The translations under genes were made by a program, and so were the position numbers. A stretch of DNA of 64,000 nt, taken from positions 86,390 through 150,389 of the forward strand of contig NZ_JAKUJY010000010.1 in NCBI RefSeq assembly GCF_022664535.1, written 5' to 3'. This document shows, piece by piece, positions 49,504-57,486 of this stretch. This stretch comes from Sphingobium trunci. GTDB taxonomy: Bacteria; Pseudomonadota; Alphaproteobacteria; Sphingomonadales; Sphingomonadaceae. Position 1 is the stretch's first letter. Every line of letters begins with the position of its first letter. A model generated the notes under the pieces. That model did no database searches. It saw only the letters and a list, made by a program, of their open reading frames with translations, and was not told the DNA's origin.

Positions 49504-49755
49504 TCAGCCCGCCCGGCGCTCCAGCACCGCCCCGATCATGCTGCGCCAGACCGCCACGTCGCCCGCCTGGGCCATCTCCGCATCGGGTTCGCGCAGCGTG
49601 TGCAGGATCGCATAGGCATCGTCGACATGGTTCTTCCAGCTGGCATCGACTGCGCTCGCCGCGTGCGGGTCATCGCCTTCGCCATTCAGGCTGAGCTGGC
49701 GCCCGGCCAGCACGCGGGCAATGCGTTCGATCGCGGGAGTGGCGGAAGTCGGCAT
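49504..49755 (-). CDS. Small conserved-looking hypothetical protein
   Basis: An 83-residue protein that I cannot assign. It is mostly helical, with a Ser/Thr start (MPTSATPAIERIARVLAGRQ) and DASWKNHVDDAYAILHTLRE in the middle. It has no Cys and no membrane segment. The ATG follows a good GAGAGGAG ribosome site, and codon use is like the neighbours, so it is probably real. It lies between two other small minus-strand genes. Confidence 0.65.
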   Translation of the reverse strand: MPTSATPAIERIARVLAGRQLSLNGEGDDPHAASAVDASWKNHVDDAYAILHTLREPDAEMAQAGDVAVWRSMIGAVLERRAG

Positions 49756-49841
49756 AGGCTATAGCTCCTCTCACCTGCGGGCAGGCGGCCCTCAAGCCGC
49801 TGTCCGCCCCCGATCATATCATGATTCGCCAGCCCGTCTAT

Positions 49842-50054
49842 TCAGTCCTCATCCTCCTTGAAACCGGAAGAGGGCACGGGATCGCCATGGTCGCCCGGTT
49901 TGGTCGCGGCCGGCGGATCGGAAGCATCCATCGAATCCTTCAGCCCTTCCTCCAGCTTCTCCTCCTGCGTCACGGCATGGTCCTGCGCATCGGTCGGGCG
50001 CTTGTCGTTCACTTCCTCGCGGCTGTTGGGCCGGATATCGGTCTTGTCGTTCAT
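49842..50054 (-). CDS. Small acidic disordered protein, probable general-stress gene
   Basis: A 70-residue protein that is extremely hydrophilic: about a third of its residues are Asp or Glu, and it is rich in Lys, Asn and Pro, without Cys, Trp or hydrophobic core. It reads as intrinsically disordered. The ATG at 50054 follows AAAGGAGA. A GGAAC-N17-CGTT element lies 23-48 bases upstream, so it should belong to the EcfG/PhyR general stress regulon. Function is unknown; a desiccation- or osmotic-protection role is a guess based on composition and promoter. Confidence 0.75.
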   Translation of the reverse strand: MNDKTDIRPNSREEVNDKRPTDAQDHAVTQEEKLEEGLKDSMDASDPPAATKPGDHGDPVPSSGFKEDED

Positions 50055-50076
50055 CTCGCTCTCCTTTTCATCGGAC

Positions 50077-50102
50077 AACGGGCGGCACGGGGGGCGGGTT
50101 CC
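50077..50102 (-). promoter_or_regulatory. EcfG-type general stress promoter (GGAAC-N17-CGTT)
   Basis: On the minus strand GGAAC (plus 50098-50102) and CGTT (plus 50077-50080) are separated by 17 bases, the spacing of alphaproteobacterial EcfG promoters. Initiation at about 50070 would give a leader of some 16 bases carrying AAAGGAG before the small acidic gene. This is the only such match I found in a proper position in the window. Confidence 0.7.
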
Positions 50103-50112
50103 GGGACCGGCG

Positions 50113-50140
50113 CCTGATCGACCAACCCTGATCGACCAAC
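50113..50140. repeat. Perfect 14-bp tandem direct repeat
   Basis: CCTGATCGACCAAC occurs twice head-to-tail (50113-50126 and 50127-50140). It lies between the stress promoter of the small acidic gene and the start of the LytS-type kinase gene. A direct-repeat operator, possibly for the neighbouring LytTR regulator, is conceivable, but the 14-base period does not match the usual LytTR spacing. Confidence 0.6.
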
Positions 50141-50210
50141 ATCGCAAAGCCTTCGACCAGCATCGCCGCCAAGGGGCGACAGGGCGCCGTCCATGCCCTA
50201 GACTGAACGC

Positions 50211-51323
50211 ATGGACATAAGAAATGAAGACGGCGAGCCAGGTGTGCCGCCGACGGTCGCGCTCTATTCGATACTCGGCTTCTGGTTCTTCTATGCGGTG
50301 CTGATCACGCTGCGCGCCTCGATCATGGGGTTCGAGGCGCAGGGGGCGATGGCCGCGCGCCGGGCGGTGGTGACGGTGATCGGCATCGTGGTCACATGGG
50401 TCTTCTATCTCTGCCTGCGCCGTTTCGACCGCAAGCCGCTGATCGGCCGCATCGGTGCCGCCTTCACCCTCGCCATTCCCTTCGCGCTGGCGACGGCGGC
50501 GGCCAATTTCTACGTCTTCAACATCTACGACCCGGCATCCCTCTTCCCCGACGCCGACTATCAGAAATATGCCAGCGAACAGGGTTTCGCCCTGATGCAG
50601 ATCGTCGAGGACGCGATCAGCCGCTATTTCTTCCTCGCCGCCTGGGCCAGCCTCTATCTGGCCCTCAGCTATGCCAGCGAGGCGCATCGCGTCGAACGCC
50701 GCGCCGACCGGCTGGAACGCGCCGCGCAGCAGGCGGAACTGCGTTCGCTGCGCTATCAGGTGAACCCGCATTTCCTGTTCAACACGCTCAATTCCCTGTC
50801 CTCGCTGGTGATGAAGGACCGGCGCGACGAAGCGGAGCAGATGATCCTTTCCCTCTCCAACTTCTACCGCACCAGCCTGACCGGCGATCCGCTGGACGAT
50901 GTGTCGCTGGAGGAGGAGGTGCATCTCCAGAAACTCTATCTGGATATAGAGGCGGTCCGCTTCCCCGATCGCCTGTCCACCAGCGTCCAGATACCCGACC
51001 GGCTGCTCAATGCCTGCGTGCCCGGCCTGATCCTGCAACCGCTGGTCGAAAATGCGATCAAATATGGCGTGTCGCGCACCTCGAAGCCGGTGACGATCAT
51101 CATCGCCGCGCAGGAGGAGGATGGGCTGCTCCACCTCAGCGTCAGCGACAATGGCAACCAGCCGCCCAAGGGTTCCGACGCGGGCAGCGGCATCGGGCTC
51201 GCCAATGTGCGCGACCGCCTGACCGCCCGTTTCGGCGACCAGGGCCGGATCGACTACGGCCCGCGCCCCGGCGGGGGTTTCGCCGTGCGCCTCACCCTGC
51301 CCATCATCCGGCGGAGCTGCTGA
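50211..51323 (+). CDS. LytS/YpdA-type sensor histidine kinase
   Basis: A 370-residue membrane kinase. Four hydrophobic segments occupy about residues 16-155 with no large periplasmic domain. A short helical linker leads to the His_kinase domain with YQVNPHFLFNTLNSLSSLV (phospho-His near residue 185). The ATPase domain has LQPLVENAIKYGV and SGIGLANVRDRL. Its stop immediately precedes the LytTR regulator ATG, so they form a LytS/LytR pair. The leader is very short; a CCTAGA element ends only 8 bases before the ATG. The signal is unknown. Confidence 0.92.
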   Translation: MDIRNEDGEPGVPPTVALYSILGFWFFYAVLITLRASIMGFEAQGAMAARRAVVTVIGIVVTWVFYLCLRRFDRKPLIGRIGAAFTLAIPFALATAAANFYVFNIYDPASLFPDADYQKYASEQGFALMQIVEDAISRYFFLAAWASLYLALSYASEAHRVERRADRLERAAQQAELRSLRYQVNPHFLFNTLNSLSSLVMKDRRDEAEQMILSLSNFYRTSLTGDPLDDVSLEEEVHLQKLYLDIEAVRFPDRLSTSVQIPDRLLNACVPGLILQPLVENAIKYGVSRTSKPVTIIIAAQEEDGLLHLSVSDNGNQPPKGSDAGSGIGLANVRDRLTARFGDQGRIDYGPRPGGGFAVRLTLPIIRRSC

Positions 51324-52064
51324 ATGACCATCCGCACCCTGATCGTCGACGATGAGCCCCTGGCGGTCGAACGGCTCCAGATGCTGTGCGCCCGCGAGCC
51401 GCGCATCGCCCTGGTCGGCACCGCCAGCGACGGCGAAGCGGCGCTGCGGCTGATCGAAGGGCTGGAGCCGGACCTGGTCATGCTCGACATCGCCATGCCC
51501 CTGCTCGACGGCATCGGGGTGGCGCGGGCGACCTCGCGCATGGGCATCTGTCCGGCGGTGATCTTCGTGACCGCGTTCGAGGGTTTCGCGGTCGAGGCGT
51601 TCGATCTCGCGGCGGTCGACTATCTGCTGAAACCGGTGGCGCATGAGCGCCTCTCCCGCGCCATCGACCGGGTCGAACAGGCGCTGGGCAGCCGCGCCCC
51701 GTCAGCCGCCACGACGGCCCAGCCGGCATCCGAATGGGCGGAGGAATTCTGGGTTCCCCACCGGTCGGAGCTGATCCGCATCGGCGCCGCGCAGATCGAC
51801 CGGATCGAGGCGGAGCGCGACTATATGCGCCTGCATGTCGGCCAGAACAGCTATTTGCTGCACCAGACGATCAGTTCGCTGGAAAACCGGCTCGACCCGC
51901 AGCAGTTCGTACGCCTGCACCGTTCCCATATCGTGCGGCGCGGCCATATCGCCCGGCTGCGCCATGACGGCAGCGGCGTCTGGTCGGCCTGCCTGACCGA
52001 CGACACCGAAATCCGCATCGGCCGCACCTATCTGGCCAACGCCCGCGCCCTGGCGGGCCGCTGA
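51324..52064 (+). CDS. LytTR-family response regulator
   Basis: A 246-residue regulator. The receiver has IVDDEPLAVERL with the acidic pair, phospho-acceptor Asp in LVMLDIAMP (about residue 55), Thr in FVTAFEGFAVEAF and Lys in LLKPVAHERL. After a Pro/Ala linker the LytTR DNA-binding domain spans about 140-245 (IDRIEAERDYMRLHVG, FVRLHRSHIVRRGHI). It is the partner of the upstream kinase. The next gene downstream is a TonB-dependent receptor, a likely target. Confidence 0.94.
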   Translation: MTIRTLIVDDEPLAVERLQMLCAREPRIALVGTASDGEAALRLIEGLEPDLVMLDIAMPLLDGIGVARATSRMGICPAVIFVTAFEGFAVEAFDLAAVDYLLKPVAHERLSRAIDRVEQALGSRAPSAATTAQPASEWAEEFWVPHRSELIRIGAAQIDRIEAERDYMRLHVGQNSYLLHQTISSLENRLDPQQFVRLHRSHIVRRGHIARLRHDGSGVWSACLTDDTEIRIGRTYLANARALAGR

Positions 52065-52220
52065 CCCATCGATATCGACCGGGGAGCATGCCCCGGAACC
52101 CTTGCGGATGGGCGGGGGGCGGGTGAAGGCCCATCCAGCGGAATGAGGCTATATACGAATATATATAGCGAATCGCCTGGATCGCGTGTACCCCGCCCCG
52201 AAATCGAAAGGGGGCTTTGG
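52065..52220 (+). promoter_or_regulatory. Leader of the TonB receptor gene with stacked hairpins and an AT palindrome
   Basis: Three structures follow the LytTR stop. CCGGGG/CCCCGG (52079-52096) and the perfect 8-bp GGATGGGC/GCCCATCC (52106-52136) are GC hairpins without T-runs. CTATATA-N6-TATATAG (52149-52168) is an AT palindrome in otherwise GC-rich DNA. The last is a candidate operator or promoter core for the receptor. AAAGGGGG precedes the ATG at 52221. Confidence 0.5.
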
Positions 52221-54581
52221 ATGAAAACGGGTTCGCGTGGCTTGCTGGCGGCCATTCTTGTTCCGGCGGCGTTTCCGTCCGTCGTCATGGCGCAGGCGCC
52301 TGCCGCCACGGATAATGGAGAGGGGCCGATCATCGTCACCGCGCGGCTGCGGGAGGAGGATGCGCAGAAGGTTCCGGCGTCGCTCAACGTCGTGGGCGGG
52401 GAGGATTTGCGGCGGACCTATACGGTCAACATCAATCAACTGAGCCAGCTGGTGCCGGCGCTCAACTATAGTTCGGCCAATCCGCGCAACACCGCCTTCA
52501 CCATTCGCGGGCTGGGATCGAGCGTCGTCGCCGTCAGCCAGGCCAATGACGGGCTGGAGCCGGGCGTCGGCTTCTATGTCGACGGCGTCTATCATGCGCG
52601 GGCGGCGACGGCGGCGTTCGACTTCACCGACATCGATCGGGTCGAGGTCTTGCGCGGGCCGCAGGGCACGTTGTTCGGCAAGAACACGACCGCGGGCGCG
52701 ATCAGCATCACCAGCAGGAAGCCTGCCTTCGATTGGGGCGGGGAGGGCGAACTGTCCTACGGCAGCCGGAATTTCGTGCAGGCGAAGGCGGCGTTGACCG
52801 GGCCGATCGCCGGGGATGTGCTGGCCTTCCGCCTGTCCGGCTCGGTGACGCGGCAGGATGGCTATATCTGGAACGTCGCGCGGCAGGAGCATCAGAACAA
52901 CATCCATAATGACGCGATCCGGGGACAATTGCTGTTCCAGCCCAGCCCGGATTTCTCGCTGCGGCTGATCGGCGACTGGTCCAACTTCAGCAATAATTGC
53001 TGCGCGCAGGTCTTTGTGCGGGTGGCGCCGACGCTCAAGCCCGCCGCGCAGCGCTACGCCGCACTCGCCGCCAATGCGCCCGGCGGCGCCTATGCGCCCC
53101 CCAGCACCAATCCCTACGACCGCGTGACCGACAACGACGCGCCGCTGGGCGTCGACACCAACGAGGGCGGGGTTTCGGCGACGGCCGAATGGAAGCTGGG
53201 CGGAACCATGCTGACCTCGATCAGCGCCTGGCGCTTCTGGAACTGGGACGCGGCCAACGACCGCGACTATACCGGGCTGCACATCCAGACGACGCAGCAT
53301 ATCCCGTCGCGGCAGGACCAGTTCAGCCAGGAATTCCGCATCGGCTCCAACACGCCGGGACCGATCGAATATGTGGCGGGGCTATATTATTTCCACCAGA
53401 AGATCGTCGGCCATCCCATCAGCATCTACGGGCCGTTGGCGACCTACTGGCTGCTGCCCGCCAGCCCCACCCGGACGTCCGCGCTGCTCGACGGCTATCA
53501 GACCGACGGGCGAACCGATTTCAGGTCGGAAAGCTACGGCATTTTCGGCGAAGTGACCTGGCGGCCGGTGGAACGGCTCGCGCTGACGGGCGGCCTCCGC
53601 TACACCTATGAGGAGAAGGACGGCGTCTACGACGTGCGGACCTTTGGCGGGGTGGCGCCCACCGCGGCGCTGCAGGCGGACCAGCAATCGATCCTGCGGG
53701 CGCAAAGCTACAGCGCGCATGACGGCGATGGCAGCGCGTCGGGCCGGATCAATCTCGCCTACGACCTGACCGATGGGATCATGGCCTATGCCAGCTCCGC
53801 GAAGGGGCAGAAGTCGGGCGGCATCAACATGTCGGGCCTGCCGGTCAACGGGTCGGGGCAGGCGGTGCTGACCACCGCGGTCGTCCGGCCGGAAACGAAC
53901 ACCACCTGGGAAGCGGGCTTCAAGACGCGGCTGCTGGGCGATGCACTGACCTTCGACGTCGATGCCTATCATATCGATGTGAAGGATTTTCAGGCCAATA
54001 TCGTCGACAACAGCGCGACCGTGGCCTTGCGCAGCTATCTTGCCAACATTCCCAAGGTGACGGTGAAGGGCGTCGAGTTCGAGGCGGCGGCGCGCCTGGG
54101 CGCGCGGCTGACGCTGCGGGCGTCGGGCGCCTATTCGGACGGCAAATATGCCAGCTATCCCAAGGGCCCCTGCCCGATCGAGCGGACCGGCACCGGCACG
54201 GCGCAATGCGACCTGTCGGGACAAGGGCTGCCGGGGCTGCCCAAATGGGTCGGCTCTGCGGGCGGCGAATATCATCTGCCGCTGGCGCTGGGGTCGCAGG
54301 ACGGCGAGTTCGTGCTGCGCGCCGACGCCGTCACGCGCACCCGCATTTTCGGGGACGCCATCGGGTCGGCCTACACCATCATCAGCGGCTATACGCTGGT
54401 CAACGGCAGCCTCGGTTATCGCACGCCCCGCTGGGAAGTGGCGGTGTTCGCGCGCAACCTGCTGAACAAGGACTATATGCAGAATGTGACCGTGCAGGCG
54501 GGCAACAGCGGACTGATCGTCGGCACGCCCAGCGAACCGCGCACCATCGGCGTCACGCTGCGCACGCAATGGGGCGGCTGA
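52221..54581 (+). CDS. TonB-dependent outer-membrane receptor
   Basis: A 786-residue receptor. Residues 1-25 are a signal peptide ending SVVMAQ. A TonB-box-like GPIIVTARLR lies near residue 35, and the plug domain includes QLVPALNYSS, FTIRGLGSS, DGVYHARAA and DRVEVLRGPQGTLFGKNTTAG. The 22-stranded barrel follows and ends with Thr-Gln-Trp-Gly-Gly. The substrate is unknown; the sequence resembles the large sphingomonad receptor groups used for aromatic or glycan uptake rather than a siderophore receptor with an adjacent Fur box. I chose the ATG at 52221 for the signal peptide and AAAGGGGG. The LytS/LytTR pair is directly upstream. Confidence 0.94.
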   Translation: MKTGSRGLLAAILVPAAFPSVVMAQAPAATDNGEGPIIVTARLREEDAQKVPASLNVVGGEDLRRTYTVNINQLSQLVPALNYSSANPRNTAFTIRGLGSSVVAVSQANDGLEPGVGFYVDGVYHARAATAAFDFTDIDRVEVLRGPQGTLFGKNTTAGAISITSRKPAFDWGGEGELSYGSRNFVQAKAALTGPIAGDVLAFRLSGSVTRQDGYIWNVARQEHQNNIHNDAIRGQLLFQPSPDFSLRLIGDWSNFSNNCCAQVFVRVAPTLKPAAQRYAALAANAPGGAYAPPSTNPYDRVTDNDAPLGVDTNEGGVSATAEWKLGGTMLTSISAWRFWNWDAANDRDYTGLHIQTTQHIPSRQDQFSQEFRIGSNTPGPIEYVAGLYYFHQKIVGHPISIYGPLATYWLLPASPTRTSALLDGYQTDGRTDFRSESYGIFGEVTWRPVERLALTGGLRYTYEEKDGVYDVRTFGGVAPTAALQADQQSILRAQSYSAHDGDGSASGRINLAYDLTDGIMAYASSAKGQKSGGINMSGLPVNGSGQAVLTTAVVRPETNTTWEAGFKTRLLGDALTFDVDAYHIDVKDFQANIVDNSATVALRSYLANIPKVTVKGVEFEAAARLGARLTLRASGAYSDGKYASYPKGPCPIERTGTGTAQCDLSGQGLPGLPKWVGSAGGEYHLPLALGSQDGEFVLRADAVTRTRIFGDAIGSAYTIISGYTLVNGSLGYRTPRWEVAVFARNLLNKDYMQNVTVQAGNSGLIVGTPSEPRTIGVTLRTQWGG

Positions 54582-54754
54582 CGCGGCTTTCGGGGATGCG
54601 CCGCATAACCATTTGGCGCATTCACAAAAATTACATGTTGCACCGCACAAAGAAACATGATTCCTTGTGCATGTCGGCAGGTCCGGCGCTTAATCTTGTA
54701 GAAACCATATTGGGCGCATGATCTGCTTACGACTTGAAGTCGGAGGGCATGAGC

Positions 54755-55303
54755 ATGGGCACGAGTGCAAGACCTGCGGACGGAGCCATCACCCTGGCGG
54801 AATTGCGTGAATTCGCCAGCTTCCCGGCCGCTACGCAACGCTATATCCGAAGATCGCTGGATATCGGCCTTCACCGGCGCGATGCGATGAAGCTGTGGTC
54901 GCGCGACATGGTGGAGGAAGCCAGCATCCGCGCGCAGGCACGGATCTACGGGCGGCTGGAGGAAATCAAGGCGATGGTCCCCGACGATAGCGGCCTCGAC
55001 CAGATGGAGCCGTTCATGGCGCCGCTGGTGACGGTGTCGGCCTTCGATCTCGGCCAGGACCGGCTGGGCAGTTTCTCGGCCTATCGCTTTCTCTACGAGC
55101 GGCTGCTGGGGGCAGGGGCGCGGCCGTGGCTGCCGGGCGCCTTCTGCGCTGCGGCCAGCCTGCCGCATCTCCATCCGGAAAAGCGCCGGTCGCTGCTCCA
55201 GTCGATCAGCGAAGCGGCGGCGACCGCCGTCGGCTGGTCGAACCGGGAGCCGACCTTCTATCCCGAATGGGTCGAGAAGGTGGATCTGAGCAAGGCGAAC
55301 TGA
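54755..55303 (+). CDS. Unrecognised cytoplasmic protein
   Basis: A 182-residue protein that I cannot place in a family. It is soluble and mostly helical, with ITLAELREFASFPAATQRYI near the start and a Trp/Pro-rich end (TAVGWSNREPTFYPEWVEKVDL). There is no signal peptide. GGAGGG lies 7 bases before the ATG at 54755; that spacing favours it over the ATG at 54749, which is too close. The leader of 173 bases is AT-rich and has no clear operator. A strong terminator follows, so it is a single-gene unit. Confidence 0.75.
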   Translation: MGTSARPADGAITLAELREFASFPAATQRYIRRSLDIGLHRRDAMKLWSRDMVEEASIRAQARIYGRLEEIKAMVPDDSGLDQMEPFMAPLVTVSAFDLGQDRLGSFSAYRFLYERLLGAGARPWLPGAFCAAASLPHLHPEKRRSLLQSISEAAATAVGWSNREPTFYPEWVEKVDLSKAN

Positions 55304-55358
55304 GCGTCCCGTCCGCGTCCGTCCGGGGGGAGGGGCGCGGCAGAGATGCCGGATCATC

Positions 55359-55399
55359 ACGGCGCGGCGGGCACCGGCTCGCCGCGCCGTTGCCTTTTT
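55359..55399 (+). terminator. Rho-independent terminator after the unrecognised gene
   Basis: A perfect 11-bp stem ACGGCGCGGCG/CGCCGCGCCGT (55359-55369 and 55380-55390) with a 10-base loop is followed by TTTTT at 55395-55399. Confidence 0.85.
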
Positions 55400-55440
55400 C
55401 CAGGGACAGGTTTTTCAGGGGCAGGTTTTTCAGGAACAGG
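55393..55440. repeat. Short tandem repeat, about 15 bp, nearly three copies
   Basis: The unit CAGGTTTTTCAGGRR occurs at 55407-55421 and 55422-55436. A diverged copy (CCTTTTTCCAGGGA) precedes them and overlaps the terminator T-run. It probably arose by slippage around the terminator; no function is evident. Confidence 0.7.
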
Positions 55441-55448
55441 CGAGGCAT

Positions 55449-55482
55449 AAAAATCAGCCCCGGCGCAAGGGAACGCCGGGGC
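55449..55482 (-). terminator. Rho-independent terminator for the minus-strand methyltransferase gene
   Basis: On the minus strand a perfect 9-bp stem GCCCCGGCG/CGCCGGGGC (plus 55457-55465 and 55474-55482) with an 8-base loop is followed by TGATTTTTATG. It lies about 255 bases after the methyltransferase stop. Confidence 0.75.
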
Positions 55483-55737
55483 CGTCAAGAAGGTGTCCCG
55501 GCTCAAGGGGGGAGGGAGCACCGGGACAGTTGTAAAATAGGAAGCCTCAATTCAGTTTCAAGATGCTACGATCCGCATTTGCCGCCTCCGGTCCCCGCAA
55601 CCGGGATCGAAGGCGTCCAGAAATCCAGAGGCCGTTCAGCCTTCGAAGCGTCCATGCGTGGAAAGCGGTGGATCGGCTGCGGGAGCGCCATCCCTGGCGC
55701 GGCTTCACCGGTGCGCCGCATGGGGTCAGCGGGACGA

Positions 55738-56625
55738 TCAACGCCGCAGCCTGGCCAACTCCGCTATATGTTCCGGCCCGATGCCGCAGCAGCCGCCGAT
55801 CACCGACGCACCTTCGGCCTGCCAGGCCGCGGCAAAGGCGGAATAGCCCGCCGGGCTGAGGTCCGCGCGGATGTCGTCCAGGCCGGAATTCGCCTCGGCG
55901 TCGGCCGTCATCGGGGGGAAGGCGTTGGCGTAGACGCCAATTCGCGCATCGTCGCCCAGCACGAGGCGGGCGGCCCTCACGGCAGCGGCCATGACCTCGG
56001 GCTGGCTGCAATTGAACAGCAGCGCCTCCGCCCCCAGGGCGCGGGCTTCCTCCGCCGCGCCGGTCACGCTTTCGCCGGAACGCAGGCGGGCGGGCCCATC
56101 AGCTATCTCGTCTTCCAGCGTGAAACTGAGCCAGAGCGGCTTGGCCGTTTCCGCGACCAGTTCCGCCACCAGCCGGGCTTCGGCCACCGCCGAAAGCGTT
56201 TCCGCCTGCCAATGGTCGACATGGGGCTCCAGCGCTTCCACCAGGACCGCCAGCACCGACCGCGCCTGATCCAGATCGATCAGGTCCGGGCGGTAGGAAC
56301 CGCAGACGGGCGGCAGCGAACCGGCCACGCGCACCCTTCGCCCCGCGCCGTCCGCCACCTCGCGCGCCAATCGTCCCGCCAATCGCGCCAATTCCAGGCC
56401 CCGTGCGGAAAAACATTCATGGCCGATATGAAAGGGCACCACCGCATAGGAGTTGGTGGTGATGACATCGGCCCCGGCGGCAACATAGGCCTGATGCACT
56501 CGGCTGACATATTCGGGCGCTTCGATCAGCGACAGGGCCGACCATTCAGGCTGCCGGAAGGGCGCACCGATACGCGCCAATTCGCGGCCGGTACCGCCAT
56601 CGAGGATCAACAAAGGGGGGCTCAC
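55738..56625 (-). CDS. mmuM: Homocysteine S-methyltransferase family protein
   Basis: A 295-residue TIM-barrel methyltransferase. The N-terminal LILDGGTGRELARIG is the family start. Zinc ligands are Cys in LLFNCSQPEVM (about residue 205) and the Cys pair in IGGCCGIGPEHI near the C terminus. It would methylate homocysteine to methionine with S-methylmethionine or SAM as donor. Translation starts at GTG 56625 behind GGAGTGAAG. The divergent leader of 180 bases can fold into several stems. Gene symbol by family; E. coli-type donor use is not proven. Confidence 0.88.
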   Translation of the reverse strand: MSPPLLILDGGTGRELARIGAPFRQPEWSALSLIEAPEYVSRVHQAYVAAGADVITTNSYAVVPFHIGHECFSARGLELARLAGRLAREVADGAGRRVRVAGSLPPVCGSYRPDLIDLDQARSVLAVLVEALEPHVDHWQAETLSAVAEARLVAELVAETAKPLWLSFTLEDEIADGPARLRSGESVTGAAEEARALGAEALLFNCSQPEVMAAAVRAARLVLGDDARIGVYANAFPPMTADAEANSGLDDIRADLSPAGYSAFAAAWQAEGASVIGGCCGIGPEHIAELARLRR

Positions 56626-56805
56626 AACTTCACTCCGGGAGGGTGCAATGAATGGGTCGGGACCCTTTTGGTAGCGAAAGGCCCCTGCGCGAATACCGCC
56701 TGTAAAGGGGATTCCGGTGGATCGAAACCCGAATTCGGCGTCGAGCCTGGCCGGTTGCCTCGCATGATCCCGTTTGCAGACTTGGGTTCATGATCTAAGC
56801 TGCCC
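56626..56805. promoter_or_regulatory. Divergent leader of the methyltransferase and DUF998 genes
   Basis: 180 bases separate the two starts. On the methyltransferase strand, CCCCT/AGGGG and CCTTT/AAAGG stems lie next to each other (plus about 56663-56710), and further upstream CGAG/CTCG encloses CCAGG. A SAM- or SAH-type riboswitch was considered, but the known cores are incomplete. Confidence 0.3.
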
Positions 56806-57486
56806 ATGACGATCCAAGGGAGGACGCAAGTGGCGGGGTCCAGCGATGATCTGCAGCATGATCGGTCCACCATCTGGCCAAGAGCGGCGACGGGGTTCTT
56901 CCTCTACTTCGCAGCCGCCCTGTCGCTGATGCATCTGCTCCGGCCGGATTATACGATCGTCGATCATATGATCAGCGATTATGCGGTCGGACGGTTCGGC
57001 TGGATCATGACGAGCGCCTTTGTCTCTCTGGCCACAGGTTGCCTGGCGCTCGCGATCGGGCTGTTCCGGGATGGGCCGGCATCATGGCCGGGCCGGATCG
57101 GCGCGGCGCTTCTGGTCGTCGCGTTCGCGGGCCTCATCGTGACCGCACTTTATCCGACCGACCTCGAAACCGCGCCATCGACGCGGACGGGGGATATTCA
57201 CGCGATAAGCTTCCTGGTGAATATCGTCAGCGTCCTGCTTTCCACCCTGTGTCTGGCGTTGAGCTATGCGCTGGAGCCCCGCTGGCGCGCGCATCGAAGC
57301 GCCGCGCTGGCTTTGGCCGGGCTTTTGCTGGCCGCGTTCGTCGCCCAGTATCTGACGCTGCACAGGGGCGCACCCTATGGCATAACCAACCGGCTGTTCG
57401 TCGCTGTGCTGATCGCCTGGCTCCTGTCGAACGGCCTCTGGCTCCAGTCATCCATGATCCGGAGCCGCCAGCGCGATCCGGCATGA
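56806..57486 (+). CDS. DUF998-family membrane protein
   Basis: A 226-residue protein with six hydrophobic segments. After a polar N-terminal of about 25 residues, the family pattern appears: YTIVDHMISDYAVG following TM1, SLATGCLALAIGLF, and ALYPTD in the following loop. C-terminal helices end with a basic tail. DUF998 proteins are of unknown function. It is divergent from the methyltransferase and separated by 230 bases from the glycosidase. Confidence 0.85.
   Translation: MTIQGRTQVAGSSDDLQHDRSTIWPRAATGFFLYFAAALSLMHLLRPDYTIVDHMISDYAVGRFGWIMTSAFVSLATGCLALAIGLFRDGPASWPGRIGAALLVVAFAGLIVTALYPTDLETAPSTRTGDIHAISFLVNIVSVLLSTLCLALSYALEPRWRAHRSAALALAGLLLAAFVAQYLTLHRGAPYGITNRLFVAVLIAWLLSNGLWLQSSMIRSRQRDPA

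Larger units (their letters stand above)
55304..55737. other. Gene-free stretch between two convergent transcription units
   Basis: These 434 bases hold a plus-strand terminator, a short tandem repeat, a minus-strand terminator and an 8-bp inverted repeat TGTCCCGG/CCGGGACA (55494-55528). Nothing with coding character was found between about 55530 and the end of the methyltransferase gene at 55738, a 3' untranslated region if the minus-strand terminator is used. Confidence 0.6.

Noticed and set aside
55393..55440. Tandem repeat considered as a CRISPR remnant
   Set aside because: Units are 15 bases, directly adjacent without spacers, and no cas genes are present.
56720..56770. SAH-riboswitch-like CGAGG...CCAGGCTCG upstream of mmuM
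   Set aside because: The GAGCGC/GCGCTC pseudoknot partners and the internal stem of the SAH aptamer are absent, so I list the leader only as a low-interest finding.
55126..56793. A 555-codon plus-strand frame from 55126
   Set aside because: It crosses two terminators and the antisense of mmuM, and has no recognisable protein character.
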